Source of the DNA: Dichetophora obliterata
Lineage: Eukaryota > Arthropoda > Insecta > Diptera > Sciomyzidae
Assembly (NCBI GenBank): GCA_963920525.1
Contig: OY986435.1
Coordinates: 301,891,908 to 301,955,907, forward strand
Reading direction: 5' to 3'
Length of the DNA stretch: 64,000 bases
Under the pieces are notes generated by a model. That model saw only the letters and a program-made list of their open reading frames with translations, was not told the DNA's origin and did no database searches. Positions 34,350-45,769 of this stretch are shown here, one piece after another. The stretch's first letter is position 1. Each line of letters begins with the position of its first letter. Made by a program: the position numbers and the translations under genes.

Positions 34350-35586
34350 GGAAAAGCAAAAAACTCAGTTTGGAAAACTTAGTATTGAAGGAAGATAAAA
34401 AAATGGAATGCCTTATAGACAAATTGGATTAATATATAACATATCACTTGAATTTATCAATTAAATAAAAAAAGTAGTCTAATGTGCTTGCTCCAAGGAA
34501 ATGTGGCGGTAGGACATAAAGCTATCTCCAGGCGTAGAGCGCTTAGCCAGGACTTAACCAGGACTTAACTTGGGCTACAAATAGTGTAGAGACCAATCCG
34601 GTCCTTGGAACTCGGAGTTAAGGCCAATGACAAGACAATCCACAGGAGCCTAAAGAAATGTTAACTTTCTCCTAGAACAAACATAAAAAATTCCCTTTAA
34701 ACTGATAAGAAGCCAAAGAAAAGATATGAATTCGAAAAAACTACGAGCACTTTACCGTTGATGATTGGATGAAAGTAACAGGGTCAGATGAAACTAAAAG
34801 AAACCGTGTAGGGTCAGATGGGTGAATGGATTTGGGTTGATTCAGATATAGGGCTTCAAGAGCTTGGATGAAAATTTGGAGATGGTGTAGTTAGTGATGT
34901 TTTGAGTATGCTTTCGTGGTAATTAAGTCAGAGTACTGCGACTTATTAGTGGTATAATGAAGTCCACGGATTATATTAATACTTTGGAAAGCTCGTATTC
35001 CCTTAGTTTGGACATATTTGAGGCAGAAAAAAGGCAGGATGATGTTTCAATGCCGGATACCTATCTGAAGCAAGCGACTAAAAGAACAAAGAGGTGGTTC
35101 AATGAAAATGGGATCAAACTTCCAGATTGGCCTGCACTGTCCCCTGATATGAACTCCCTCAAACAACATTGGGTCATCCTAAAATGTAAAATATTCGCAG
35201 AGAAAAAACCTCCAAAAGCTATGAATGAACTTTGGGAACGAGTCTACTAGCATGGAAAAAAATTTGTCCTAAGAAAAATCTTGTAAAATGTAAGCCGAAC
35301 AGAACACAAACCCTAAAAAAATCCCGAATTGGTCATACAAAATACTACTCGATGGAAAACATGAACTGCTAGCAGACGGACATTAGTGTTCACACGTTTA
35401 ATATATAAAGAAATCGCATTTTTGTATGAAATACATATTTTATTTTGGTTTATTTGTTTTTCACTAGTTGCTGGATTAATAATGGTTCTAATTGTGTTCT
35501 CTTATTTTGAATAAATTAAAGAGGTAATAAAAGTTAAACCTTTTTGTGTATTTTTAGTAATTCGTGAACAGTTTTTTCTTTCACTG
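34350..35586 (+). pseudogene. Tc1-like transposase remnant
   Basis: The plus strand shows scattered Tc1 motifs in the correct order: a helix-turn-helix scrap (YRQIGLIYNIS) near 34410, HRSLKK near 34660, KKRYEF near 34720, SDETK near 34787 with the first catalytic Asp, and then a 97-codon frame with RWFNENGIKLPDWPALSPDM. The segment that should carry the last catalytic Glu reads NSLKQHW, so Glu is lost. The right end appears to be CAGTGAAAGAAAAAACTG (as complement) followed by TA at 35587. No left TIR was found. Dead element. Confidence 0.75.
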
Positions 35587-35592
35587 TACATA

Positions 35593-36526
35593 TAAAGGGT
35601 GATTTTTTAAGAGTTTGGTTTTTGAAAATTGAAAAGAAACAGAAAATTTGCAATAGTGAATGAAATATTTGTTTGGAGCGACACATCGATGTCTGCCATT
35701 TACTTTTTAAAGATTATTTCATGTAAATTTTGCCCGCGGCTACGCCCGAGGTGGGGTCCATCCGTAAGCTTTAATTTTTACATACTTTTCCAGCATTTCG
35801 GCGGGTATCTCACCAATGGCAGATGTAATGTCGTCTTCCAGGGCTGCAATTGTGGCTGGCATGTCCCTGTACACGAAAGACTTCACGTAGCCCCACAAAA
35901 AATAGTCTAAGGGGGTCAAATCGCATGATCTTGGCGGCCAATGGACTTATCCAAAACGTGAGATTAATTGCTCTTCAAACTCGCCTCCCAATAGGTCCAT
36001 GGTATCGCTGCCGTGCTGTATGTGGCACCATCTTGCTGAAACCACATGTCACCAAGTCCAATTCTTTAATTTTGTGCAAAAAAACTCATTAATCATTGCT
36101 CGGTATCTTGCTCCATTGACTGTTACTTTGTGATTTTTATTATTTTTGAAAAAGTACGGTCCAATGATGCCGCCAACCCACAAACCGCACCAAACAGTGC
36201 ATTATTTAGGATGAAATTGGCAGCTCTGGAACTGCCTCTGGCTGTTTTTCAAACCAAATTAGGAAATTCTGTTTGTTGACTTACCCATTGAGCCAAAAAT
36301 GAGCTTCGTCGCTGAAGACAGTTTTCAGAGAAACACATTTCTCACAGACCACGAATTTTGATAATAAAATTAAATGATTTGCAAGCGCTGTTCGTTTGTT
36401 AGTTTGTTCATGGTGAAATGGCAAACCTTATTGAGCATTTTTGGATCTGCCACATGCAACGAATCACGCGTGAGGTGTCAAAAATGTACACTAAAAAACA
36501 AATAGCAAAAAAAAATCATCCTTTAT
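35593..36526 (-). pseudogene. Tc1/mariner-superfamily element (AAAGGGTGATTTTTT ends), dead
   Basis: TIRs TAAAGGGTGATTTTTTA and complement bound about 930 bp. The minus strand reads TVFSDEAHFWLNG with a first catalytic Asp, then VNKQNFLIWFE, and later LAAKIMRFDPLRLFFVGLRE, with several stops and frameshifts. This is the style of insect IS630/Tc1-type elements encoding SDEAHFWLNG; the subgroup is from memory of the motif. It begins only a few bases after the right end of the Tc1-like remnant. Confidence 0.7.
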
Positions 36527-36739
36527 ATACGAACGAAGCAAAATAAATAAAAGTTTATAATCATAAGGTGGTAATCTCTACTGACCACCATGAAGAAAAG
36601 AGTTAAATGGACTTTAATCTCTTTTGTTAAATTGCTGTGGCAACTATGTTATTCCTTAAATATACCCTGCATATATGCTCAATCGCTTCAGAGTCGCCAG
36701 CGAATTGCTTGAAAGATGAGACAATCACCGACTGTAAGC

Positions 36740-36980
36740 AGCAGAGGCCAAAAAATCTATTCGCCGGGAAGATTCGCAAACGAATCGCCTAAAGGGTTCG
36801 TAAGCGATTCGTCTTAATCGATTCGCTGGGAAGAGTCTTAAACAAATCGAAAAGAAAAGTACTTAGCGATTCGCGGGAAGAATTGCCCACGAATCGGCAA
36901 AAAGGTATTTAAGCAATTCACCGACAAGAGGGGCAAACGAATAGCTGTTAGGGTTCCTCAGCGATTTTTTGAGAAGCGTC
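36740..36980. repeat. ~55-60-bp degenerate tandem repeat, four units
   Basis: Units share GCGATTCGCxGGGAAGA, then CAAACGAATCG, then AAGGGTTCGTAAGC, at about 36752, 36815, 36868 and 36918. It is non-coding. The GATTCG/CGAATC words make each unit partly self-complementary. Confidence 0.65.
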
Positions 36981-37129
36981 TATAACTATTAAACGTTACA
37001 AGTTATTTTATAGGGGACATTTTTTGTCAAATCGGTCAACAAAAAGATCGACACCGCAAATTGTGCTGATATGAATATTTTCAGTTTGTCACTATTTTTT
37101 CTAGAATATTTTAATAATTCCGCCTGCTT

Positions 37130-37770
37130 CATATTCCAATGATCGATTTTGAACTTTTTTAAAAAAAGCCATCTCCAAAAGATCGCTGCCTATCATCTTC
37201 CTATGATTGCCGAAATAAACGAAGGAAGATTTTGAAAATTTTTCTTGAATAGCACATTCATCGCTTGGGTTATTGAGAAGCAATCCATCTTAAAACGATC
37301 GCCGGAATAAGCGAAGAACGATTTTGAAATCTTTTATTGAATCGCGCATTTATCGCTTGGGCGCTCGAAAAAGGATCCATATTCCAAGGATCGGCAAAAT
37401 AAACGATGGAAGATTTTGACAACTTTTCTTGAATAGCGCATTTATCGCTTGTGCCATCGAAAAGTGATCCATCCAAAGATCGCCGGAATGAGCGAAGGAA
37501 AATTTAAAAAATTTTTCTTGAATGGCGCATTCATCGCTTGGGCGATCGAAAAGCGATCCATATTCTAACGATCGGCGGAATAAACGAAGGAAGATTTGAA
37601 AATTTTTCTTGAATCGCGCATTAATCGCTTGGGCGATCGACAAGCGATCCATCTTCCAATGATCGAAGAAATAAACGAAGGAAGATTTTTAAAGTTTTTC
37701 TTGAAACGCACATTCATTGCTCGGGCGATCGAAAATCGATTCACCTTCCGAAGAACCCTTGGTCGAATCG
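37130..37770. repeat. 91-bp tandem satellite, about seven units
   Basis: The anchor ATCGCTTGGGCGATCGAAAA recurs near 37260, 37352, 37444, 37534, 37625 and 37716, a spacing of 90-92 bp. Between anchors come GATCCATxTTCCAATGATCG, GGAATAAACGAAGGAAGATT and TTTTTCTTGAATCGCGCATT. Open frames on the minus strand repeat the same peptide and stem from the periodicity. Rich in GATC/ATCGAT-type palindromes. Confidence 0.9.
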
Positions 37771-37779
37771 CAAGTTCTT

Positions 37780-39540
37780 CGCAAAATCAACACTTCTTTT
37801 CCAATCGTCTTTCAAATGTTTGCAGGATAATGCTTAAAAGTATGTTTTTGAATAAAGCAGGTATTTGTGCTCTGAATGAAAGAATGGAATTTCTCAAGCA
37901 ACCCATATTGACGCCTAAGTTTGTAAAGCATAGCTTAAATTTGTTTGCAATTTGAGTATGTTGCTTAGAAGCTCTTTGATGTTAGCTGTTATTTTCTGCT
38001 TAAATCTAATAGTAACTGAAGCAAAATCTTCGCCAACATTTTACGATTAATTATAATATTCACCACAATTTTTTTTTTGTAATCATCAATAGGTTTTCCA
38101 TCCAATAGATATACAAAACCAAAGTAGTATCGTCAACTAATCGAGTTGTGCAGTGTATATATGTAACACCTACTATGCATGCAACTGTTGCAGCTTTTGT
38201 AGTATCGGCGTTTGCATGTATGCAATACAACGAAATTCTACAACTTGCATTCACAACTCCTCCACTCCACTGCAAAAACTGAACTTCATGTCGTCGCTGT
38301 TACTGCCGCCTCATCCATCTTACCAAGCCAACCACCCCTGAGTTGCTTATTTTGTTGTTGATGTTGTTGCTGGTGTTGTTGTCGGTGCATTGCTTCGCAA
38401 TGCTAGCATATGAGCTGGTAAACGACGGAATTTTTGAAATTCCATTCACATTCCAGCATGCAATTCGAGTCGTTTTCATTGGGCGGAAAGAAACAAATCG
38501 ACAAGCTGGGGTATGCGGTGAAAAGTGGATTAGCTGCACTATGAGCAGCCACAACGTCAGCAAGCGTATTAAGCGAATAACCGATAAAAATGGACCCAAA
38601 GTGGACTTGGACTCTGGCTTTGAATGTGGCTGACTATGAAGAGATTGCCAACTGTTTGAAGAGTGAGTTCTTGTTTAACCAAACCGAACCGCGCCGATTC
38701 AAGTCAACTTCAACTCGAAATGTAGTGAACTAAAAAGCATGAGCGAGCGAGCCAGCCAGTTAGTTGGATTGTCTGTTCGTCTGATGGAACGTTTATTCGT
38801 TGGCTGGTTCATCGGTGGTGAATCGTTCGATCGGACATTCGGTCGCAGCAGAACCAACAACACTTCTAGCAAAGATATCTCTGAGTATTTGAAGTTGTTG
38901 ATGTTGTTGTTGTAACAAGTAAATGCAATTCTTGCAGCTAGTTTGTGAGAAAAAAGGGAAAATGATATTAAAGAAAAAGGAAAACACACTTTGGAAGTAA
39001 AAAAAAAAAATAAGTAAAAAATGCAAACTTTGCAATAATAATCAACAAGAAATACTATTTTTATCTCACACGGTTTCAGAGGCTGTTGCTGTTGTCGTTT
39101 TGTTGTGGTTGCTGCTGTTAATGTTACCATTGCGTGAATTCATTTTGATGTTGCTATGTATCTTTTCAACTTGCATGTGTGAAAAATATTATTAAAATCG
39201 TATGTTTTATGTTTTTAGACAGTGCATAAATTCACTTAATTTTATGTTTTTGAAGTAATTCTTTGGGAAACGTGTTTTTTAAGCTGTCTCGTACCTAGTA
39301 AGTAACAAGTTGTTCAAGATTAAATACTTCAGTCAATACTTACAGTCAATACTTCATTAAATACTTTCAGTTAAGATATTGTTAGGTTTGAAAATTGATT
39401 TCATCTATTTCTATTGAAATACATACACGTATTTGTATTATGGTAGACCAAGTTTGTCTGAAGAAAAAAATGTCACCTGTAGTATATCATTTTTATATCC
39501 CTTCTGTATTATTAATTATTTTGTGTTCAATTGCTTCGTT
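37780..39540. other. No coding gene recognised; GTT-triplet runs and a GC-richer stretch
   Basis: Between about 38140 and 39130 base composition rises and there are runs such as TTGTTGTTGATGTTGTTGCT (38350-38390), GTTGTTGATGTTGTTGTTGT (38896) and CTGTTGCTGTTGTCG (39083). Such runs are common in untranslated leaders of fly genes, so this may be a promoter or 5' UTR of a gene lying outside the window. The frames at 38300-38599 and 38699-39130 have no recognisable domain. Confidence 0.35.
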
Positions 39541-39558
39541 TTATATACCTATATTTGG

Positions 39559-40650
39559 CTCAGGGAAATAAGGTTCAGGGAAATAAGGCCCAATGAAATA
39601 ACGCCCAAAAATTAAAAATAAAATAAAGCCCAAAAAATTTCCATACAAATTTGGGTGTTATTTCATTGAAGTTGGGCCTTATTTCATTTTTCTATTTGGG
39701 GCGTTACTTCATTATTATTCAGATATAACTCTTTTTATGTAAACTATTTGTCATCAAAATGTTATATCAATTTCAAATTCAATTTAGAAGTACTGTAGAC
39801 AGCGAAGCCGGTATTGGAATTACTGAGGGTTGTAATTCCTAAACAGCGGCCGAAGGCTGCCTATTAAAAAGAGAATTATATCCAGAAGTACTGTAAAACA
39901 AAAAAAAGGGCATGTCCGTATAAAGCCCAAATGGTTTTTTTATTTATGATATAACGATTTGCCCTTATACGAAATGTGGTTTTAAAATTCCGTAAAAGGG
40001 AAAACCATTTTATCGGTCAAATATCATTTTTGTGGTGGGGCAATATTTCATATTATATATATTATATATAGGGGACCTTATTTAATTTTTCGTTTTAAGT
40101 GCATTTTTCCAGAAGTCTAGAGCCTTCCGTGGTCGCTCCATGTTCGCGGTCAGAAGAACCACAATTGTTTTTTTTTAATATTCTGAAAATTAGGACTTAA
40201 TTCATCATTTCCGTTTAGGTTTTATTTCATAGTGTACATACTCCTTAACGTCAGGTTTTATGTCATCTTTTCTTTAGGTCTTATTTCACCAGGAATTAGG
40301 AGTTATTTCACCTTTCAACGCTAGGACTTATTTAATTTACTGTTAGGAGTCTTTCATTAGGAGTTATTTCGCGGAGCTGTTAAAATTTTCCCAATTTTTT
40401 TCCAAAAAGATTTTGTTTCTATTTTATTTTCGGTTTGGGCGTTATTTAATTTTTTTGGACTTTATTTCATTTTTTTTGGCTTTATTTCATTTTTGATTTT
40501 GAACGCTATTTCATTTTTGTAAGCTCAAAATATTTTGGGTCTTATTTAATTTTCAGTTTCATATTTCATTATTTTGGGCTGTATTTAATTTTTTATTTTG
40601 GGCGTTATTTAATTTTTTATTTCATTGGGCGTTATTTCCCTGAACCCTTA
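39559..40650. repeat. Foldback built from TTATTTCAT/GGGC words
   Basis: The left end (TTCAGGGAAATAAGGCCCAA, ATGAAATAACGCCCAAA) is the inverted counterpart of the right end (GGGCGTTATTTCCCTGAACC). Between them the word TTATTTCAT or TTATTTAAT, usually preceded by GGGC, GGxC or AGG, recurs roughly twenty times at irregular 20-60 bp spacing. No frame or TSD was identified. Similar words recur at 44990-45120 and near 45800. Confidence 0.7.
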
Positions 40651-40659
40651 TATTTAACA

Positions 40660-41090
40660 ATATTTTGAAGACTTTGATTCTATAATTTTTTAATATTTTA
40701 AAAATGAAATGTGAAAATTAAAAAAGTGCTGCGGTCGGGGGACGAACGAAGTTCCTTATGCTTTATCTTCAACTCTGAATGTAATTCGAAATAAAATCTG
40801 TATATTTTTACTTTGTTTTATTATTTTGAATTTAATATAAATTTTTCAAGGCAAGTAATGTAAATGAAGAATCTAATCAAAAAGCTTTATTTAATATTTT
40901 GGGAAAAAAAATTTATTTTTTAGATTTTTTAGAAAAAGATTTAAAATTCTTATGAGATGAAAATAGGCAGTTACTGTTGCCAGCGATGTTTATTTCATGA
41001 CGCAACAAGGCGTTGAGCATTGCAAATTCATCATGTTCCTCGTGAGGAGCTTAAATTAATTTAAAAGTTGGATTGAAAACTGGACTTAGG
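40660..41090. other. No gene recognised
   Basis: AT-rich spacer between two repeat arrays. Confidence 0.45.
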
Positions 41091-41099
41091 AGCACAAAA

Positions 41100-41655
41100 C
41101 AAAATAATAAATTTTTAGGGACCACCCTAGATTTTTTTAATTTATTTATTTTTATTTCTCAAATTTTTTATTTCCTTCATCAGATTCAAAATCAGCGACT
41201 AGTGCATCTACAAAGAGTATAAAACAAAAATAAATTTTTAAGGGTCCACCCTAGTGGAATTTTTTTTTTAATTCTAACATTAGATTATTCTAATTCTAAC
41301 AATTAATAGGGGCCCACCCTAATGCCAAAAAACTACCTAGCGCATCTACAAATAGTATAAAGCCAAAAAACACATTTTTTGGGGTCCACTTTAGTGTACA
41401 AAATTTTGTTTAAATTTTTACATGAGGTTCAAAATCTGTGACCCCTTAATACTGCCAGCTCATATGCAAAAGAGTATAAAACAAAAAACACATTTTCAGA
41501 GTCTCTCAAAAAACGTTTTGAAATTTTAACATCAGGTTCGAAATCAGCGACATCTTATACTGCTAGCACATATACAAAAAGTATAGTATAAAAACACTAT
41601 TAGGGTACACCCTAGTGTCAAAAAACTTTTTGAAATTTGAACATCAGGAGCCCTT
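41100..41655. repeat. Degenerate tandem repeat, about six units
   Basis: Units share AGGGTCCACCCTAGTG, CAAAAAACTTTTTGAAATTT, AACATCAGGTTCGAAATCAG, and CATATACAAAAAGTATAAAA. Anchors lie near 41121, 41246, 41314, 41386, 41501 and 41608, so spacing varies between about 70 and 125 bp. Non-coding. Confidence 0.72.
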
Positions 41656-41770
41656 TCCTTATCTGTGAGTTTTAAAGTGTACACTTTTTTGACTGAACTC
41701 ACCGCCTGAAAACCATTGAGTTTTTGTGATAGCGCAGTTACAACTCACAGTTACAGAATAGGAGCCCAGG

Positions 41771-42510
41771 GCCTTATTTCATAAAAATTTACATTTCGAC
41801 AATTGTCATCGACATTTTTATGTCGACGAAAAATACAATTTGCCAATTTTATGTTTCACAAAAAGCTTAGCGAAGTTGTAAACTTGTCGAAAAACCCGAC
41901 AAATTGTCACGATTGGGTTTCAAAGAAATCATGTCCTGACCAACGATTTCCCGTACAATTGTCAGGAATTTTTGACAAATATGTTACATTCTTTTATGAA
42001 ACTGAAAAATATGTCGAGGTTACAAATATGTCAAGGTTTCATTGTAAATACCGACACGCAAATAGGAATGTGTCAAGAAAATGTCTTAATAACTATATGA
42101 CGTTGAATTATTTTTAAACAATGAATAAATAAAGATTTTTTAATCGCTACCTTTTTCTTATGGGTGGTGGTGGCCTTGGTTAAAAGAATACCTTTTCTTT
42201 TTTAATTACTTTAAGAACACAAACAATTAAGTTTGCCATTTTGTAAACAAAAAGGAAATTTATGTCAAAAGTAGACAAATATATAATTTGAAAATGTGTT
42301 GGCAAAATGAAATCATACCAAAGGGTTGCCTTTATATCAACATATATTTGTAAATATACAATGACAAATATGTCAGATTGACAGTGACATTAATATTATT
42401 GTAATTAGTTGAAAAATATGTTATATGTAAAAGTTTTATAAAACAACGAATTGTCAGTCAACTGTGGAAATTTGTGGAATTTTCACCTGTCCATTTTTAT
42501 GAAATAAGGC
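41771..42510. mobile_element. TIR element with GCCTTATTTCATAAAAAT ends
   Basis: GCCTTATTTCATAAAAAT at 41771 is mirrored at the right end (ATTTTTATGAAATAAGGC, to 42510), giving about 740 bp. Subterminal words such as ACAATTGTC and GACAATTT recur inside in both orientations. The 104-codon frame at 41803-42117 is not recognisable as a transposase. No clean TSD was found. Confidence 0.68.
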
Positions 42511-42519
42511 ACCGATTAC

Positions 42520-43450
42520 ACATTATTACATACATCTGCTGCAGTTTCCATTTCTTAAAACTTAATTGCAATAAAGGTTCTCATGTATGAAACAATGGTC
42601 ATCAAACTCTATACATGCATACTTTGTGTATGTATAAAAGCTCTTTGAAAGCTTTGCACTGGAAAAAAATACTACTTGAGTCTTAGTTCAGCTTTCATTC
42701 AAAGTGAAGGTGCGCTTGCTGGATTATTTTCATTATTGTGCACATGCATGCCTTAAAAAATTTGCGTTTTATGTTGTGTTACTAATGTTCATAATTCATA
42801 TCGAAGAAACATATGATCATTTACTGATTTATGCACTGTTCCAAATAAGAATAAAACTTTTAAAATAGTGAAGGCTACTTTCATTTTAGAAGTGAATTTG
42901 TTATGTATTAAATAAAGGTTTGAATTCCTAAGAAGGAATAGGATAGAAAATATCTACTCATAGGATAGAGGCGGCATTACAAGTTAGAGTGTTTTTTTAC
43001 TTTCTTATTGTTTTTGAGTAGTTGGGATAAGCTATTTTTTACTTTTTGTTTTTTTTTAATTTTTGTGTTTTTTGTTCGTTTTTGAGAAAGGAATATATTT
43101 ATTGTTTGAGTTAAATATTTTTTAAATATTTTTTTTAAAATGTTTAATGCATTGTTCTTTGGATAACTGTTAATTTGCTCAGCAGCCAGTTTGCTATTTT
43201 TTCAATAAACGCTTTTTTAAGCGAATCACTTATTCCCTACGCTCAGTTTCATTTAAATTTTTGTATATTAAACTATGACAAGCGTTATAATGCCGTTCAA
43301 TATTATATTTTTTACGAAAAGAAACAGTTCGGTAGCAAACCGAAGCAAAAAAACTGCTACTCCCAGTCAAGAAGAGACATTTTGCATAGAAATAACAAAA
43401 GAGTATATATTTATGAGTGTAGCATAAGTTGCGTATGCGCAGCAACACCA
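42520..43450. other. No gene recognised
   Basis: AT-rich. Frames are short and unrecognised. Confidence 0.45.
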
Positions 43451-43455
43451 ACAAT

Positions 43456-43620
43456 CTAAGGTTGCGGCCAGAGTGAATCCAGATGCAGACGTGCAGGCAG
43501 ACAGGCACATGCGGCATCCTGCACAGCAAATAAGTCGTGCAGAGGGAATGCGGGCGATCAGTACAGGTTGTCGTACGATCAGCACGACAAAACAGACTGG
43601 CCCTGGTTTCTCGTAGCTGA
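43456..43620 (+). repeat. Dispersed repeat (GGTTGCGGCCAGAGTG), copy 1
   Basis: GGTTGCGGCCAGAGTG, ATCCAGATGCAGACGTGCAG, GCAGACAGGC, then GATCAGTACAGGT, CACGACAAAAC and TGGTTTCTCGTA occur in this order. The same series occurs on the opposite strand at 46345-46525, with small insertions. The GC content is above the local average. Nature unknown. Confidence 0.65.
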
Positions 43621-43943
43621 TTTTAGTTTTTTGCCTTTTTTTTGTATTTTTTGTAGGAAACTGCGTTTTTAAGCGCATTTTCAGGTATTCTTAAAAATGC
43701 GTTGTTGTTTTAAATGTTTTACTTGTGATTGCCCCCCGAAGATCGGGTTGGTTGGATATATGCTTTAGGAATCTTATCATCAGTTTAAGGACAGGCTTGA
43801 ATAAAAGCCTTTCGATGTACTTTTTTCAAGAGTCTAAAACTTGGTTTCTGTTCAACAATCTAATTGAAGTAACTTTTCATTACTTAATTAAAATTTACTT
43901 AATATTGCAAGAGAACACTTTAACTCATTGTACAACCGTGTTA

Positions 43944-44797
43944 GGCCGCGTTCATAGTAAACGCTTTTAGCTTAACTGAGAGGTTTGGCTGAAAAAGGCT
44001 TTGTGTATATACATACATATGGAAAAAGCTGAAAGTGTTCATAGTGCCAGCATAAAGTCCGCATAAAGCTTCTTTTCAAATGCTTTTCAGCGCTTATATC
44101 TCCATCTTGCTTGCTCACACAGCAAAATAATTTTGTTTTTATGCTTTGTTGTAGAACATTTTTAAAATGCTATTCGGCACTTGTTTGTCTATTTTACCAG
44201 TTAACAATATTTTTGTTGATTTTGTTTTATTTGTTGGATATTTTTTGTGCTGAAGTTTTAGCATAAAATAGGATCTCCCCCTCCGGTAGGATCGAAAAAA
44301 GAAGTATTTAAATTTCGATCAGTGAGAAGTATAGTAATAGCTCCAGCTAAAACTGGGAGAGAAAGGAGAAGGAGAAGAGCTGTAAACCGTTGTTGTGGTG
44401 CTTTTCAGTTGTATGCACTTGTGTATTCTATCTCGTTTGTTTACATAGTTTTCGTTGCTCGTGCTTACTTTTTGGGTACTTTTTGTGCTGAACTTTCCAC
44501 CGTTGTTATGCTTTGTGTTTTCAAGTTCCTTTGAACTTTTGATGGTTGTTGGTTTGATCTTTCGTTGGTGATCATCGCAAATCTACATACTCATTAAACA
44601 AAAAATCTTTAATTTACTTTGCAAAATGCAATTGAAGGCATTATGAAAACAAAGCTTCTCAGCCACAAGCATAAAGCGCGCACTATGAACACCAATAAGC
44701 TACTTTATGCAGCGTTGAATAAGCGTTCCTTATGATCAAAAAAAGCTCGACAAAGCGGCTTTATGCATCAGCCAAAGCGTCCACTTTGAACGCGGCC
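43944..44797. mobile_element. PIF/Harbinger-type MITE (GGCCGCGTTCATAGT), copy A
   Basis: TIRs GGCCGCGTTCATAGTAAACG and a related complement bound 854 bp, flanked by TTA at 43941-43943 and 44798-44800. A second copy at 60869-61654 is flanked by TAA. The TWA-type 3-bp duplication suits PIF/Harbinger. Subterminal regions carry repeated AAGC/GCTT words (AAAGCTGAAAGTGTTCATAG, GCATAAAGC). No transposase. Confidence 0.87.
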
Positions 44798-44979
44798 TTA
44801 CATAATTGTAACTGACCGAATAAAATAAGATGCCAAGAAACAACTAGCTACATGGCTTAATTTGACTTTTGATAAATATTAGTCATTTGACGTACGATAT
44901 TCCCATTCGTGAAGATAAAAAGACACAGTTCCGATTTTTGGGTCGCCGAAATTTCAAAGTGTTTTTTGGGCCACCACGA

Positions 44980-45131
44980 AATAGACCCCAATTGAAATAA
45001 TCCCCAATGCAATAACACCCAATGAAAGAAGTCCCAACGAAAATGAAATAAACCCCAAACGTAATAAATGAAAGAATGCCCTAATGCAATGAAATAACAC
45101 CCAAATGGTTAATAAAATAACACCACATATA
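44980..45131. repeat. ATGAAATAACxCCCAA word cluster
   Basis: A non-periodic run of AATGAAATAACACCCAA-like words (CCAATTGAAATAATCCCCAA, CAATGCAATAACACCCAATG). It is the antisense form of the words making up 39559-40650, suggesting a fragment of the same family. Confidence 0.5.
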
Positions 45132-45762
45132 CAGCCTTATTCCAGAATCCGGCGTAGCGTAAATTTTCTTTCGGATTCGTAATGAAGTATTCTACAATCC
45201 GAATCGAATTCGAACATTCTTACATTCGTAGCATTGCAACTACACATTCCGAACGTATCAACTTTTGACAGCATGTTTTCGGATTTTTTCACGAAAGCCT
45301 TGCCTGGACGGATTGGTTTACGGCAAAAGAAAACAATTAAATTTTCATAGAATTAGGTCGTAAAATAAAACTTATAATTAATTTTTGGTTAATAAAGTTA
45401 AATTATTTTTATTTAAACCTGTGAATATGTTAGTTGAAATGTATTTAGTGCATTTCCTACGTTTCGTAATCCATTTCCAAAGGATTTTCATAGATTTTCT
45501 ATGTCAGAAATCTTCCTTTTATTGTGCGAAAATTGCATTTGCAATGAAATCCATTAAAAATCACAGCTAAAAAATACAATTTTTATCAAAAACACTTCAG
45601 TTTTTAAATTTTTCTTTTTATTTATTTGTCTGCTGTTGAAACTCCCGAAAGTAAGTTCGAAAAGGGGAAGTTCCGTTCGGATTTTGGATTAGCAATTTTG
45701 TCGTATTCGTAGCGTAGCTTTGCGTTCGGAAATTCATTACGACGGATTCTGGAATAGGGCTG
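45132..45762. mobile_element. TIR element CAGCCCTATTCCAGAATCCG, copy A
   Basis: Ends CAGCCTTATTCCAGAATCCG and complement bound 631 bp, flanked by ATA at 45129-45131 and 45763-45765. Copy B at 50239-50906 lies in the opposite orientation. Subterminal words such as TTCGTAGCGTAGC and CATTACGAATCCG recur at both ends. The interior AT-rich stretch is conserved between copies but not coding. Confidence 0.87.
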
Positions 45763-45769
45763 ATAAAAA

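Noticed and set aside
37101..37652. Three overlapping minus-strand frames of 60-100 codons with similar peptides
   Set aside because: They arise from the 91-bp tandem array; the peptide repeats follow the DNA period.
38699..39130. 143-codon minus-strand frame
   Set aside because: Its length is explained by triplet-repeat composition (CAA/GTT runs) and a Phe-rich low-complexity stretch.
43230..43678. Two overlapping minus-strand Cys-rich frames
   Set aside because: They overlap the dispersed repeat that recurs inverted at 46345-46525; coding evidence is absent and the frames differ between copies.
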